DNA of 64,000 nt from Lepiota brunneoincarnata (lineage: Eukaryota; Basidiomycota; Agaricomycetes; Agaricales; Agaricaceae), in the NCBI GenBank assembly GCA_023014365.1, contig JAEBUN010000028.1, positions 636,997-700,996 of the forward strand. The letters are read 5' to 3'. The notes below the pieces were generated by a model. The model worked only from the letters and a program-made list of their open reading frames with translations, did not search any database and was not told the origin of the DNA. This document shows positions 32,528-44,403 of the stretch, piece after piece (position 1 is the first letter of the stretch; every line of letters begins with the position of its first letter). Both the position numbers and the translations under genes were made by a program.

Positions 32528-33188
32528 TGTTAGAGCCAGTGCAGGTCAGGACCAAAGCAGAGGGTTGGGGTGGTATCCTTGATATAAGGTAACCAGGGGA
32601 CAGGGCGAAGTCAGTATGTAGACTTCAGAACTGAGGCAGGAGTACTTTGGGCAGGGGGTTGGACTTGCAGCCTCAGCTTATGTGCTGTGCCCTCCTACTG
32701 TCTGAGTCCATATTTCAGGAGGTCAGGGCCAAAGCAGAGCAAGGCAGAGAAAGAAGGATATGGAACAGGGAGCTGGTCCACTGCTTGATTTGATTATCAG
32801 ACTGAGGAGTACACGCCAAGTACCTACAGGTATATATACTACTGGCCTTACAAACTATGACTTGTACTGACTATGTGCAGAGCAAAGCGGAGACCAATAT
32901 AGTTACAAACAGATTACAAACAGATTACAAATGGAATGGAAACCAGTACAGGTATGGAGACTGATAACATATCTTGACTACAGACAGGAAATGGAGACTG
33001 GGAATTAGAGATACCAAGGGTCAGGTGACCACAGCATGTGTGGAGGTGGTCGCATGATCAGGGCAGTGGGTTGCGGTCGGAGCAAGTCGGGGCCGAGTCA
33101 GAGGGCAGAGGGTTGTTGTGTGGAACACATATGGAGTCGAGAAGCAGAGGTTTAAGTGATTAGACTCTGAGTTGGTGTGGATATGACA
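32528..33188 (-). repeat. 5' LTR of copy 2
   Basis: 661 bp with the same ends as the other LTR of copy 2. CpG-poor compared with copy 1. Confidence 0.92.
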
Positions 33189-33193
33189 CATTT

Positions 33194-33734
33194 GTCAATA
33201 ATGCCTTTTATCCTACAACATGCCATACATTCCTGATGAACTTTGTTTGGACAGTATTTGTGAACCAAAATTCTGCCATGGTTCACAACATCTTTTTGGC
33301 TGACCCCGATCTTGGCACCAGTACTGACTTTATCATGGTCATCCAGAAGACCAAAGACCTGGAGAAAGAGACTGGAATATGCATGATAAAATGGTCTCAT
33401 GACTTATACAGGCTACTTGGAAACCCCCATAGCCAGTCTTGTGAAAATTGCTGTGTATTGGATAGGTGGCAAATTATAGAGAGGAAGGGAAAATCACCCA
33501 ATGAAGGGAAGGGTATCCACCCTAGTAAGTCATCATGTTCTATATGCTCTCTCCTCTCAACTGAACTTTGTAGAATTATGCCCAGTTACTTTGGTTTGCA
33601 AGAACTCTAAATGTGGAGCCAAAAAACATTTTGAGGCTCCACCACATGCATTTCTTGTAACAAGGGACTATGCACCACAGAGTATTCCACTGGGAAAGAA
33701 GCTAGGGGTCTGGATTGGGCACTACATATATTGA
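33194..33734 (+). pseudogene. Zinc-finger gene, 3' part beyond copy 2
   Basis: Continues the exon cut at 19178: the codons on the two sides of the duplication join in frame (AF then VNNAFYPTTC). Exon 33194-33524 includes KWSHDLYRLLGNPHSQSCENC. After a GT-AG intron, exon 33574-33734 encodes LCPVTLVCKNSKCGAKKHFE and ends in TGA. This confirms that the host sequence was one gene before the retrotransposon landed. Confidence 0.6.
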
Positions 33735-34614
33735 TAGTGATGGTTTTGTTGGAAAAAAGCGTGCAACGGCAGTGTGTTCGTTTGGCCTTGGTGAGCTTGT
33801 GAGGCAAATGGATGGCTACATACAACTTGAGTAGACTACTTAAATAATATCTACAACAATAAGGTCCATAAACAATAAAACAATTTCAAATCACATGCAT
33901 TGCACAGGCTTGTATGATGCCAGAATTCCAACAGGTTTACCTTTAGAATGTACTTCTTTATGCTTTTCTTTTAGTGAAAATAGGTAGAAAGCAACTGATT
34001 ACAATAAAACTGCTTAACATGTGGATTTGACATGATGTGAGCCAATAAGAAGATGTATACTGAATGAATTCCAATAGCTGAGATGTCAAGACAAGGTAAA
34101 ACAAAGTGAAATGAAGCAAAATAGAGAGAAAGAGAGAGAGAGAGAAAAAAAGAGAGAAGGAGACTTTAAATGTGAGTAAAATTGTTGTTAACTGAGGTCC
34201 CTACAGAATACATACAGTTTATATACTCTAGGGACTGTGGAGCTTGTGTATGCTTCAGAAACCTTACAAAGAACATTAAAGAAAGAGGTGGAGATGGAAC
34301 AAGGATGAGAATGAAGGAAAACACAAGAAAATCAGAGATTACTAGCTACTATTCATTTTGTACTGTCCTGCCTTCCATCATATTCTACAGGCAGTGTTCA
34401 CTGTTTATTTCCAAGGGGTAGAGAACAGAGAGACAAGCCAGGAGGAGGGGGGGAAATATTGCTGATCTGAAATGATTTGATCTAAGGCCACATGTTTCCT
34501 TTTTGGGAAAATTGTTGTACCAATGGTTTGTTGGGGTTTGTCTGAGATCATTATGGAGAGGTGATTGGCTCAGCTATGCAAGCAGCCAGGTAGCCATCTC
34601 TACAATGTCAAGAT
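33735..34614. other. No gene recognised
   Basis: AT-rich, with a GA-rich microsatellite at about 34118-34165. Nothing else seen. Confidence 0.5.
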
Positions 34615-34881
34615 GACTACTGCAATTGGTGTGGAACAAGTCTAGGGGGAATGGTACCAGAGATTGTGAACTATTTCATACTAGACTGCCCAGCATATGA
34701 AGATGAAAGGGACAACATGGCAAGAAAGATAGGAAGGGCAAACACACATGAGCTGGCAAGAATCTTCAAGATGGGGGATGGCATATGTAAGAAAGCTGCT
34801 CAACTATATTCACACAATGAAGAGGCTCAAGGACTCATTCAATTCACTAAAAATCATCAACCTACAGAAGGAAGCACTTGA
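34615..34881 (+). pseudogene. C-terminal relic of a LINE-type reverse transcriptase
   Basis: Encodes a Cys/His segment HCNWCGTSLGGMVPEIVN followed by YFILDCPAYEDERDNMARKI. This matches the C-terminal zinc-binding tail of fungal non-LTR retrotransposon polymerases (C-x2-C, then a hydrophobic CPxYxxER stretch). No upstream RT domain is visible, so only a fragment is left. Confidence 0.5.
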
Positions 34882-35696
34882 ACACGAAAGGGCAAAATGA
34901 ACCCTCCAAAGCCTTTCTCTAATCACTCACCTAAGATCAAGGCAATGACTGTCCTTTGGCAGTAAGAATGGGAACACAGAGAGAGGCAACCAATCCCCCA
35001 CTGCTAGGCTGAATGCCAGCAACAAAAGGAGAAGACAGACAGGAATGTACAGCAAAGTAGGGAGGGTGAAGATACCCCAAACAGCATTTCCTTGCTGGAC
35101 TACAAGGTGAAGCAAGCACTTGGGGTATGCCTTCAGTAGGGCTGGGGTATTTCACTGAGTTGATCAAGGAGCACAGGGGCCCTAAGGACTCCTTCATACA
35201 TCATAGATAACACAAAGTCCAACATGAGGTATGTTCTTGAGGACTCTGGATCCTAAGGCTAAGTTGTATCTGGGAGCCAGGGAACATGAAACAAGGGGAA
35301 ACATCAAGTTTTCACTGCTACATTAGCAGAAATATAGGAAAGAGAAAGGAGAGGATATAAGAGATAGTGTGGGAGGCATCATTTGGCCTCTCTACAACCT
35401 AATGAAAATGTGTTGAGGGCCAGATTCTGTGTGTGGGCAAGATTCTCAGTGAAACAAAACTTGGAAGTGTAGGATTTATAAAATATGTGCCACATAGCTA
35501 CTTGAATACACTGTCTTTTATCCAAATCCAAAATTAGCCTTACAATATCCCATTATAAATGCTTACTGCCTTCCTCAGGTCCTCCTCCTTGCTTGGCTAG
35601 TAGCTTGAGGGACTTGAATAGTCTCAACATTCATATCCTGTATGTGTTGTCATTTTGAGCAGCATAGCTGGGGTATCTCTTCTTGATCAGAGTGTT
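34882..35696. other. No gene recognised
   Basis: Short ORFs only; no motif seen. The 3' end of the next minus-strand gene adjoins it. Confidence 0.45.
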
Positions 35697-36640
35697 TTCA
35701 TTTCCCAACACCACCACTACTCTTGTGGTCCCTGGGAGTTACAATTACTACCTTTGGAATTGGCCTTGGCTTGGGATGAGGGGGTGGAGGAGGTAATACC
35801 ACCTCTACATAATCTTTGCTAGGCTAATAGATAGTGAGATCAAACAAAAACCATGCCCAGTAATCAAAATACTTACCTCCAACTCATCATCATTTTCTAG
35901 CTGATCCCTATGATTCCAGTCACCTGGAACAAGTAAGTATGGGTTCCATATCTGTTGATGGTCCCCTGAATCCTATCCCCATTGCATATTCCCTGCATGT
36001 CCAGCACATAATGATTGTTCAAACATTAACTCTTCCAAGCTTTGGATGCAGAGTTGATCTATGCCTTACCCCACCTGTGATGCCATTTTGACCTGGATAG
36101 TCCATGCTTGCTCCATAATCTCTTTGATCTGCCTCTCCAATGGTGCATTTCCCATGCCTGTCCTCTGATGCAGTTGATGGGCAATAAGGAGTGTCACAGC
36201 ATGGGAGAATCCAATGCCAGCAATCCACCATTGCCGCTGTGAAGCATCACCATGGCATACCTCACAGTGTATCCAGTTTGAAATCATCCCCACATCCTGA
36301 CAATCCAATGAGCCAATGAAAGAAATGCCTGATTGAGGGGAAAGCTTCTTCTGATATGTATACTGTCTTGCTGGAAATAGGGGATCATTTGGAATACTAG
36401 CTGGGTTAAAGACCATTTGGTGGAGCAAAGATAAAGATGGCTGTAAAGCCTGGTTGATTTTGCTTGTATATGGGATGGAAATTGGATCTTTGACCACCTG
36501 GTCACACAATTCAGGCATATTACAAGCAAGCTGCCACTGTCCCAGCTAAGAAATGTTAGCAATATTCCAAGAGAAATGAAATAGGGCATACCCTGACTGC
36601 CTGCCATGCCTTTGCTTGTCCCCATAGAGCTGTCACCAAA
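35697..36640 (-). CDS. Unidentified protein gene, several exons
   Basis: Coding-like segments on the minus strand: 36518-36066 (includes IGSLDCQDVGMISNWIHCEV, ISNWIHCEVCHGDAS and GFSHAVTLLIAHQLH), a spliced stretch near 35935-35880 (DWNHRDQLENDDELE then a GTAAGT donor), and a Pro-rich end (PPPPHPKPRPIPKVV) stopping at about 35697. Cys and His are concentrated near HCEVCHGD. I do not recognise the family. It may be degraded. Confidence 0.35.
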
Positions 36641-37110
36641 TCCTTCTCTGGCACAACTGTGATCATGCCTGGTTTGAGTGATGTATTCTCAAACAAACAA
36701 CTTCTCTACCACTTTACCCTCCATTGCTCTCCATCATTTACCATACCAATCAACAGGACTGGGTACCAGAATGTGCCAAGTTGTGTGAGTGTGCCATGGC
36801 CAGGTCTATACAAGTTTTGGTGTTCAGTCACAATTAACATTTGACAGGCTTACCATAATCTTTTTTGCCCAGGTCCTAGCTTCTCAGCTTCTCCAATATG
36901 TTGCCTACAAAATAGTAAGCCTCAGACAAAAAGATAGGTGAGAGCACTCATGTTTGTATTGATCCAGGTTTTTTATTTATTGAAGGTAGAGTACAATGAT
37001 GGCACTCAAACAGGCCCACGGATAATAACATGCAACTTTCAACTTGTTGCAAGCAGGGAGTATGAGAGTGTCAGTGACATATTTGGCACTTAGCCAAAGA
37101 TCCATGGTCT

Positions 37111-37770
37111 TGTCATATCCATGCCAACCCAGAGCCTAATTGTTAAACTTCAGCTTCTCAACCCCATGTGTGCTCCCACATGACAACCCTTTGCCCACCA
37201 ACTCAGCCCCAACTCACTCCAACTACAACCCATCGCCCTGGTCATGTGACCACCTCTGCACATGCCATAGTCACCTGACCCTTGGTATCTCTATATCCCA
37301 GTTCTCCATTCTCTGCCCATAGTCAGGGTATGTTACCAGTCTCCATACCTGTACCGGTTTCCATTCCATTTGTAACCTGTTCATAATCTGTTTGTAACCA
37401 TATTGGTCTCTGCTTTGCTCCACATGTAGTCAGTATGAGTCATAGTTCGTAAGGCCAGTAGTATATATACTGTAGGTACTTGGCATGTACTCCTCAGTCT
37501 GATAATCAAATCAAGCAGCGGACCAGCTCCCTATTCCATATCCTCCTTTCTCTGCCTTGCTCTGCTTTGGCCCTGACCTCCTGAAATATGGACTCGGACA
37601 GTAGGAGGGCACAGCACATAAGCTGAGGCTGCAAGTCCAATCCCCTGCCCGAAGTACTCTGCCTTGGTCCTGAAGTCTACATACTGACTTCACCCTGTCA
37701 CCTGGTTACCTTATATCAAGGATACCATTCCAACCCTCCGCTTTGGTCCCAATCCACACTGGCTCTAACA
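37111..37770 (+). repeat. 5' LTR of copy 3
   Basis: 660 bp, TGTCATATCC to GGCTCTAACA. CpG sites of copy 1 are mostly TG or CA here. Confidence 0.92.
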
Positions 37771-37797
37771 GTATTATCAGACTCAAACTCCTCCTGT

Positions 37798-38458
37798 TGT
37801 TAGAGCCGGTGCGGGTTGGGACCGAGGCGGAGGGTCGGGGTGGTAACCTTGTTATAAGGTAACCGGGGGACAGGGCGAAGTCAGTACGTAGACTTCGGGA
37901 CCGAGGCGGAGTACGTCGGGCGGGGGGTTGGACTTGCGGCCTCAGCGTATGTGCTGTGCCCTCCTACTGTCCTAGTCCGTATTTCAGGAAGTCGGGGCCG
38001 AAGCGGAACGAGGCAGAAGAGAGGAGAAGATAGAGAACAGGGAGCTGGCCCACTGCTCGATTCGATTATCAGACTGAGGAGTACAAGCCAAGTACCTACG
38101 GTATATATACTACTGGCCTTACGAACTATGACTCGTACTGACTACGTGCGGAGCGGAGCGGAGACCGATCTAGTTACAAACGGATTACGAACGGATTACG
38201 AATGGAATGGAAACGGGTACAGGTATGGAGACTAATAACGTATCTTGACTACGGACGGGAAATGGAGACGGGGGTATGAGACACCGAGGGCCAGGTGACC
38301 ACGGCACGTGTGGAGGTGGTCGCGTGATCGGGGCAGGGGGTTGCGGTTGGAGCAGGTCGGGGCCGAGTCGGAGGGCAGAGGGTTGTTGTGTGGAACACAC
38401 GTGGAGTCGAGAAGCCGAAGTTTAAATGATTAGACTCTGAGTTGGCATGGATATGACA
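37798..38458 (-). mobile_element. Young solo LTR in the leader of copy 3
   Basis: 661 bp LTR in reverse (TGTTAGAGCCGG to GGATATGACA), flanked by perfect CCTGT duplications (37793-37797 and 38459-38463). It keeps its CpG sites, whereas the surrounding copy 3 has lost them. The internal part was presumably removed by LTR recombination. Confidence 0.92.
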
Positions 38459-38489
38459 CCTGTCTACCACACTCTGAATTTTTCTAACC

Positions 38490-39885
38490 ATGGTTTTTGA
38501 ACAGTTACCCATACTTGCACTCTGGTAACTCCGGCTGCTTGCTGTAGCAAATGCATCATTCAACAACCTCCCTCCAAGGAACTGCAACCTGACTCCCCAA
38601 GGGCTTCTCGCTCTCACTGACAATCTATTGCACCCTCGGTTCTCTGAAGATATACAACCTTCATTATTCTGGACTCCCGATGGCCCCAACGATGGCTCTG
38701 ACCCCAATCCTGATCCCAGCAACCCTGGCGATCCCAACAACAACCCTGACAATGGGGATGGGCCCCTGGGCAATGATGAACCATCAGACAATGGTGACAA
38801 CAACAACAAACATCCCACCTGGCAACAACCAAGATGACCATGATAGACTCCTGCTCCAAGTTTTCTAACACATAGCCAACCAAATGGATGGCCATGGGAA
38901 CTCTCAAGCCCCACAGCCTCCCTGAACTCCCCATACCAAAGCTCGCATACCTGACATCTTTACAGGTTCCAACCCCACCAAACTCAAACCCTTCCTCTTC
39001 CAATGTCGGCTCTACTTCCATACTAACCTGGCCCAGTTCGCTATCCCTGCCACCAAGGTCAACTTCACATTGATGTACCTTATGGGCGTGGCCCAGCAAC
39101 ACTTCAAAATCAGCCTTGACAAGGCCAACAACCATGGAATAATGCATGACTGGATTGAGGACTGGGACCAGTTCACCCTGGAACTGCAGACCAATTTTGG
39201 TCCTGCAGATCCAACCAGAGAAGCTGCTGAGCAGCTTGACTCCCTCCAAATGCGCTATGACGAGAAGATCACTGTCTACAATGTCAAATTTCTCCACCTA
39301 GCTGGCCAACTCCACTGGGGTGATGAAGTATTTTGTCACTGCTACTACAAAGGCCTCCCTGACCACATCCAGGACATCCTGTCCAATTGGCCTGATGGCA
39401 AACCTAACACCTTCATTGAAATGCGGGCAGCAGCAATGAAGATTGATACCTGCTATTGGGAACACCAGCATGAGAAGGCCTGTGCCAAAGCCGCTTCGGA
39501 CCTGACCACCTCTAGGAAACCTGGAGGCAATCCATCCCCATCCACCTTGTCCAACACACAACCTGCCACCAAGCCTGCCAACAGTAACAACAAAGGCAGC
39601 ACCCCCAACAACAACAACTTCAAGGGTACTCTGCCCAACCTGTCCACCGGTCAGAAATTGGCCCTGCCCAAATCCAACCTTACTAGTAAACTTGGTAAGG
39701 ACAGTAAATTAACCCCTGAGGAACGTCAATGATGTTTCAACAATAACCTCTGCCTTGTCTGCGCAGATCCCAATCACAGGGCTGCCAACTATGACAAGAA
39801 GAAATTCCCTGATGCCAAGGCTAAAGGCCAACAGGCTCAGCTCCCTGAGACAGATGCACTGGCTCTCCCAAGCTTGGAAAAATAG
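38490..39885 (+). pseudogene. gag: Gag pseudogene of copy 3
   Basis: Begins at the same ATG as copy 1 but loses a base within the first codons. Further stops lie near 38620 and 38870. A long open segment runs 39070-39732, ended by TGA where copy 1 has CGA in EERQRRF. The knuckle Cys is changed (NYDKKKF). The slip site GGAAAAATAG is kept at 39876-39885. Confidence 0.85.
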
Positions 39886-40551
39886 TCGGCAGTCCTCAGG
39901 CCTCTGCACAGACTGAGGATCGCATTGAACTCTGCTGTGCTCCAGAGAGTTTCCATCTCAATATGTCTGCTCTTTCTGACCCAAACTCTTTTCACATTAC
40001 ATTAACTTCTCCTTTAGTTACTTCTTTATCTTCTGTTTCTGCTTCCGTACTCTCCACTTTGGACCTGCTTTCTACAACAGACAATGTAGTTAGTTCTGAT
40101 CTCTCTTCTCTTTCTCCTTTCAAAGCTCTTGTTGATAGTGGTTCTACTCACTGTTTTGTAGACTCATCTTTTGTTCATTCTCATAGTATTCCAACCTTGT
40201 TCATCCCGGCTATTGAACTTTGGTTATTTGATGGGACCTCAAATGCCTACATTACGGAGCTTGCACAATTGCCTGTATCTTTCCCCTCTGGTGAATCTAT
40301 CATTTTGGACACTTATGTCACCTGGCTCGACTCTTCCTATTCTGTGGTCTTAGGATACAACTGGCTCACCCACTACAATCTGTTGATTGACTGGGCTTTG
40401 GGCAGTATCACTTTCTGGCCATCCCTACTTGAGAATCCTGCTTCTGTCTCTTCCTGCATTGCACCCACATCAGCCCCACCTATGGCCACCCCTGACTCTC
40501 CTAACCTAGGTTCACCACCCCTGTCCGGGACCTTGTCCCAATCTGTCCCCC
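39882..40551 (+). pseudogene. pol: Truncated pol pseudogene of copy 3
   Basis: Contains the protease active-site segment [13 protein letters not shown]. The frame is open up to the truncation at about 40551, after which it reads into unrelated sequence and stops at 40583. RT, RNase H and integrase are absent. Confidence 0.85.
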
Positions 40552-40559
40552 CAAAGTCA

Positions 40560-42114
40560 CACACCACAAATTATCAGCCATGAATTGGTCACTGTCGACC
40601 AGATGGGTTGATACAGGAACAAGTTGCATGGCCTGCTCAACTTCCAATATCTCCCCCCAAGGAACTTCAGCTGTGCTCATAGGAGCCCGACTTTGGTCTC
40701 CCTGCTCCTGAAGCAACTCAACTGGGCCCACAGCAACCTCCTGGACCTTGTGCATGTCTTCATCATCACTATCCTCATCCTTCCCCCACTCTGTACAACA
40801 GTGCCACTCATTGAAAACAGCATCATACCATTTCTGCCCTGGGCCATATTCTGCAAGCATACTCTCTCGCTCATCTCTCCTCACAAGTTGTCGTGTAAAC
40901 TTGGTGGGATCATCAGAATCCCAATCCCAGACAAAGACAGGCACACTGGTAGTGGGTGGGTTCCTCTCTTGGTTCTCCCATTTTTGACGATCCAGTGTGG
41001 TCCCTCTTGCTTTCAGCTTGGCAATGGCAGCTGCATGCTCTTGAAAGAATGGTTCCCAAAATGTTCTCCCAGACCTGGTGGACTCCATCCTCACTGTTCC
41101 TCCTTTGGTGAGATACACATGTATGTCTGGTGAGCTTCCATCTGTGGGCTCACCAATTGACTATTTGTAATCTTCATCTGGTGGTTGCAGTTGAAAAGAG
41201 TCTGGTTCCCATGGTGGAAACTCATCACCAGTGTCAAATTTGGAAGATGGGAGTGGCCATTCATGGAGTACATCAGAAAATGCAATGAGTGGCCAGTGGC
41301 TAGTAGTAGGGAAGTGAGGTGTCTTTGCAATCCAAGTGGTCACCAGTTGAAGTTTGTGGGCACTAGGTGCAGGATACAATGGATCTGTTGTAGGACTCCA
41401 ACAGTACCATACAGGGACATTGATATTCATGAAATAGGCAGGGCTTGGCTGTGATGGCTGGGGTGGGAGATGGAGAATCACACCTGCTCAGTTTATGTCC
41501 TAGTATCTCTGCAACAGCAGTGCTGTTCGGAGACTATCCAGTAGCGCCTGATTGAACTTGCGCACCATTGTGACCTGAACAACCCATTTTGCAGGTGTGA
41601 TTCCCTCATAATAGCCAGGATCTACGATCTTGTGGATTTGCCAGTGGAGTAAGCCCAACCATATACTAAACCAGTTGCAGGCTTTGGTAGTGAGATGCCA
41701 TGTGCGTGATTCCGTGCTGTGTTTTTGGTGATACCTGAAACTAGAAGGGGCAAATGGGCAGAGAAAACTCAGGCCATTCTTGGTCTTCAGAATTCGTGTG
41801 ATTTCATCCAGACTGTTCTCAATTGCTAGCCACTGCAAAACAACCTGTTCTGGAAAACTAAATCCATCTGAACCCATATAGGTAAATTTCTGTGGAATGT
41901 GAGCCAACAACTCTACCAATATGCTGCTGTAAGCCACAGGTATGGTGGGGACACAGCTCAACCACTCTGTTTGTGCAGTCCACCATTGCAGTTGTTGGAA
42001 ATCGTTGGCTGTCGAGGCACCTAGCACAAATGTACGAAAGCCCTCAATTGTATTGTCCTCCACCAGCATGAGATTGTGCTGGCTGTTGGGTGAATAGAAA
42101 GTGTCACCATTCAC
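40560..42114 (-). pseudogene. Unidentified multi-exon gene with nonsense decay
   Basis: The ATG at 42114 opens 204 codons (LQWWTAQTEWLSCVPTIPVA, FSIWLGLLHWQIHKI). The reading continues after TAG and TGA near 41500 into NINVPVWYCWSPTTDPLYP, then past TAG at about 41161 into MESTRSGRTFWEPFFQEH and VFVWDWDSDDP, and an acidic C-terminal part. All three stops can be read as TGG, CGA and CAG decay. Similar unnamed proteins occur in many copies in agaricomycetes as I remember them; the function is unknown. The 3' end may have been removed together with the end of copy 3. Confidence 0.45.
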
Positions 42115-43358
42115 AATGGAAACTCACCCTGCCATAATGGAGATCCTACCAGCTAATGTCCAAGGAGATCCTCAGACAAACTCTGACAGAAACTGTGTGG
42201 GTGCTTCAAGCTCTGCATTCAAGGAGATCCTCAGACAGGTGTTACAAGCTTAAGGTGTCAAGTGGGAGGGCAATAACTGTTTAGGGGTTGGTCAGGTAGG
42301 ATCAGTTTGTGGTTTCTTGACTTACACTAACATGTGCTCACAGTCATTGACTTGAGGGGAACGGTGGTAGTGGTTGCACTAGGTGTGGATCACAGCACCA
42401 ACAGATCAGAGGCATCACCTGACCTTTAACAAATTTCTGGTCATGTGATGCTGATGGTGTGCAGTGCCTTCAGCCTTCAAGTTCCACGCTACCACCTCCT
42501 TGCTGCAAATTTGACTCAACCGCTCAAGGAACATACTTGTTTTTAGAGTTGGAGTGGTCTTTGGATCTCCAAAGACCTCTCCTCCTCATTTGTGGTCTTG
42601 GGACAATGGTCTTTGGACCTCCAAAGACCCTCTAATATGGCCTTGTGATGATGATCTGTATATATGAAGAGTATGGTGCAACAACATTATAAGGAAATGG
42701 ACCTTGCTTGCTGTCTTCTCCCCTCGTAACTTATTTCATGCCCTTCCAGTTCTGCTCTAAACTTCATTAATAAAATCCTTGTCTTCTGCCCCATATCTCC
42801 GACTGTGCCTTGGGTCAGTAGGACAGATCAGCTTGTGCAAACTCTCAGCAAAACATCTACCCAACTTCTCTCATCCCTCTTCTCTCTCTGTCTTGCCTCA
42901 AGGATCAAAGACCAGCACTGATGACACAGCCATGCTCGCGACCTGGTCACCTCTCCCTCCCTCCCCAAGGAGATGAAATACTGATGTGGTGGATATGAGA
43001 TGACTAGCAAAGAAGTAGGGGTTGCCAATTGATCTCAATGAGACCTTATCAAATCAGAATCAGCTTATATCCATGCATGTTACAGGCCAGATTAGCCAGC
43101 ACAAATCGGTAATGGGAATAGAGAGTGGTGGTAGTGGGATCCACTCTGGGAGTGCCAAGTTGCATTGTGGGCCACATAGTATAATTGGATATGTCTGTAA
43201 CTACATACACATATCTCTCCCACCCCTACTATTTATGATCTTTCCTGTTCAACCTCTTAGATACCTTCATGGGTGACTGCGTTGTCTCATGAACTTTGAT
43301 GCAGATGGTTATCGTAATCTTCCTGAAAGTTAGCTCCCATAATACCCTTCTATGACAA
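42115..43358. other. No gene recognised; twin palindromes
   Basis: Contains two perfect hairpin sequences with arms GGTCTTTGGA and TCCAAAGACC, at 42556-42577 and 42608-42629. A TATATATGAA box lies near 42660 and AATAAA near 42768, so this could be an unrecognised LTR or promoter. No coding motif seen. Confidence 0.4.
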
Positions 43359-43797
43359 TCAACTCACTTTTCTTTTCTTACAGGGCCTGTTTCCATCACT
43401 TTCCCCCAACTCACACTTATGACTATTTGCAGATGGTCCACCATCAGTAATAGCACTGTTGCCTCTGTCCACAGCTGCTGCAGTCTTGGTTGTACCATCA
43501 CCTCTCAATTCAATGATGGCTCCATTCCCATGTGTGGTGTAACTGGTGCACTCCCCATTCATGCTCACAATAGAATGATCTGGCACCTGCCTGATAACTA
43601 TGGAGCTTCTTAGCAAAGTAGGATATTGTATGTCAAGTTGTTGACCCAGGTAACAATATTGAAGCTTCACCAGGTCCTTGGCAAGGACTGGCTTTGCAGT
43701 TATATGTGTTGGGTGAGAGAACCATTGTGAGTGATAACTGGATTTGCCAACATGTTGTACTGCCCACTTATCTATGCCTAAAGGCTTGATAAAAAGT
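43359..43797 (-). CDS. Unidentified ORF, C-terminal exon candidate
   Basis: Open for about 145 codons without stop, from about 43797 to 43359, with coding-like composition (GIDKWAVQHVGKSSYHSQWF, ending in a basic CKKRKVS tail that resembles a nuclear signal). No ATG is obvious, so it may be the last exon of a larger gene. I do not recognise it. Confidence 0.3.
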
Positions 43798-44403
43798 TAC
43801 TCAACTCACCTACTCACAGAGTCAATGGTACCCATAGCTGGATGCACCCCAAGCAACAAACATCGGTGGTAGTGGAATCCTGCACTACAGTTAAGTTGAT
43901 GAATTCAATGAGTGACTGCCTCCTAATTCCTTACGTCCTTCTATTAGCTAAAATACTTGCCCCTGTTTGCCTCCAATCAACACCCTCTTCCACCTTGCTA
44001 TCCCTCTTGATCCACCAACAACTTATTGGACTGGGACAACTGCAAATGAGAGCACAGTATGTAATCATTTCAACGCGCAGGTGTTGGTTATCCATGGATG
44101 TTATCACTTCCGCACCGCACCAGGGCACTGTGCATGTGAATTAGGTGTGGCAGTGGGCTCCATTAGCATTTGTTCTGGTACGTTTGACCCATTTTCACCA
44201 AGTACAACTTATGTTCCTGCTCAATCCTGACTTTCCCCAGCTTACCACCAGATAATGGCAAGCACCTTCACCCAAGTGCCCTTTGCATGTACGCTGCCAA
44301 TGTACCTCCGAGAGGTATTCAATCACAGGCTCAGATAGGTATTTAAGGATTCTTGTGGTTGATTACTGCTCCCACATTTGGTCACACTTTATTCACAGTG
44401 CAT

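Larger units (their letters stand above)
19179..33188 (-). mobile_element. Ty3 chromovirus copy 2, old, carrying nested element B
   Basis: Same family as copy 1 on the minus strand, with LTRs at 19179-19844 and 32528-33188. The target duplication is CATTC on the left and CATTT on the right. Its gag is interrupted by element B at 25536-31748. Many codons differ from copy 1 by CpG to TpG/CpA changes, and RT YLDD has become YLDN. It cannot encode a working Pol. The insertion lies in a coding exon of the gene at 17902-33734. Confidence 0.93.
37111..40551 (+). mobile_element. Ty3 chromovirus copy 3, truncated in pol
   Basis: Same family as copies 1 and 2. The 5' LTR, leader, gag and start of pol are present. 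It ends abruptly at about 40551 inside the protease-RT linker, with no 3' LTR. CpG-poor. A young solo LTR in opposite orientation interrupts its leader. The adjoining sequence is a minus-strand pseudogene. Confidence 0.9.
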
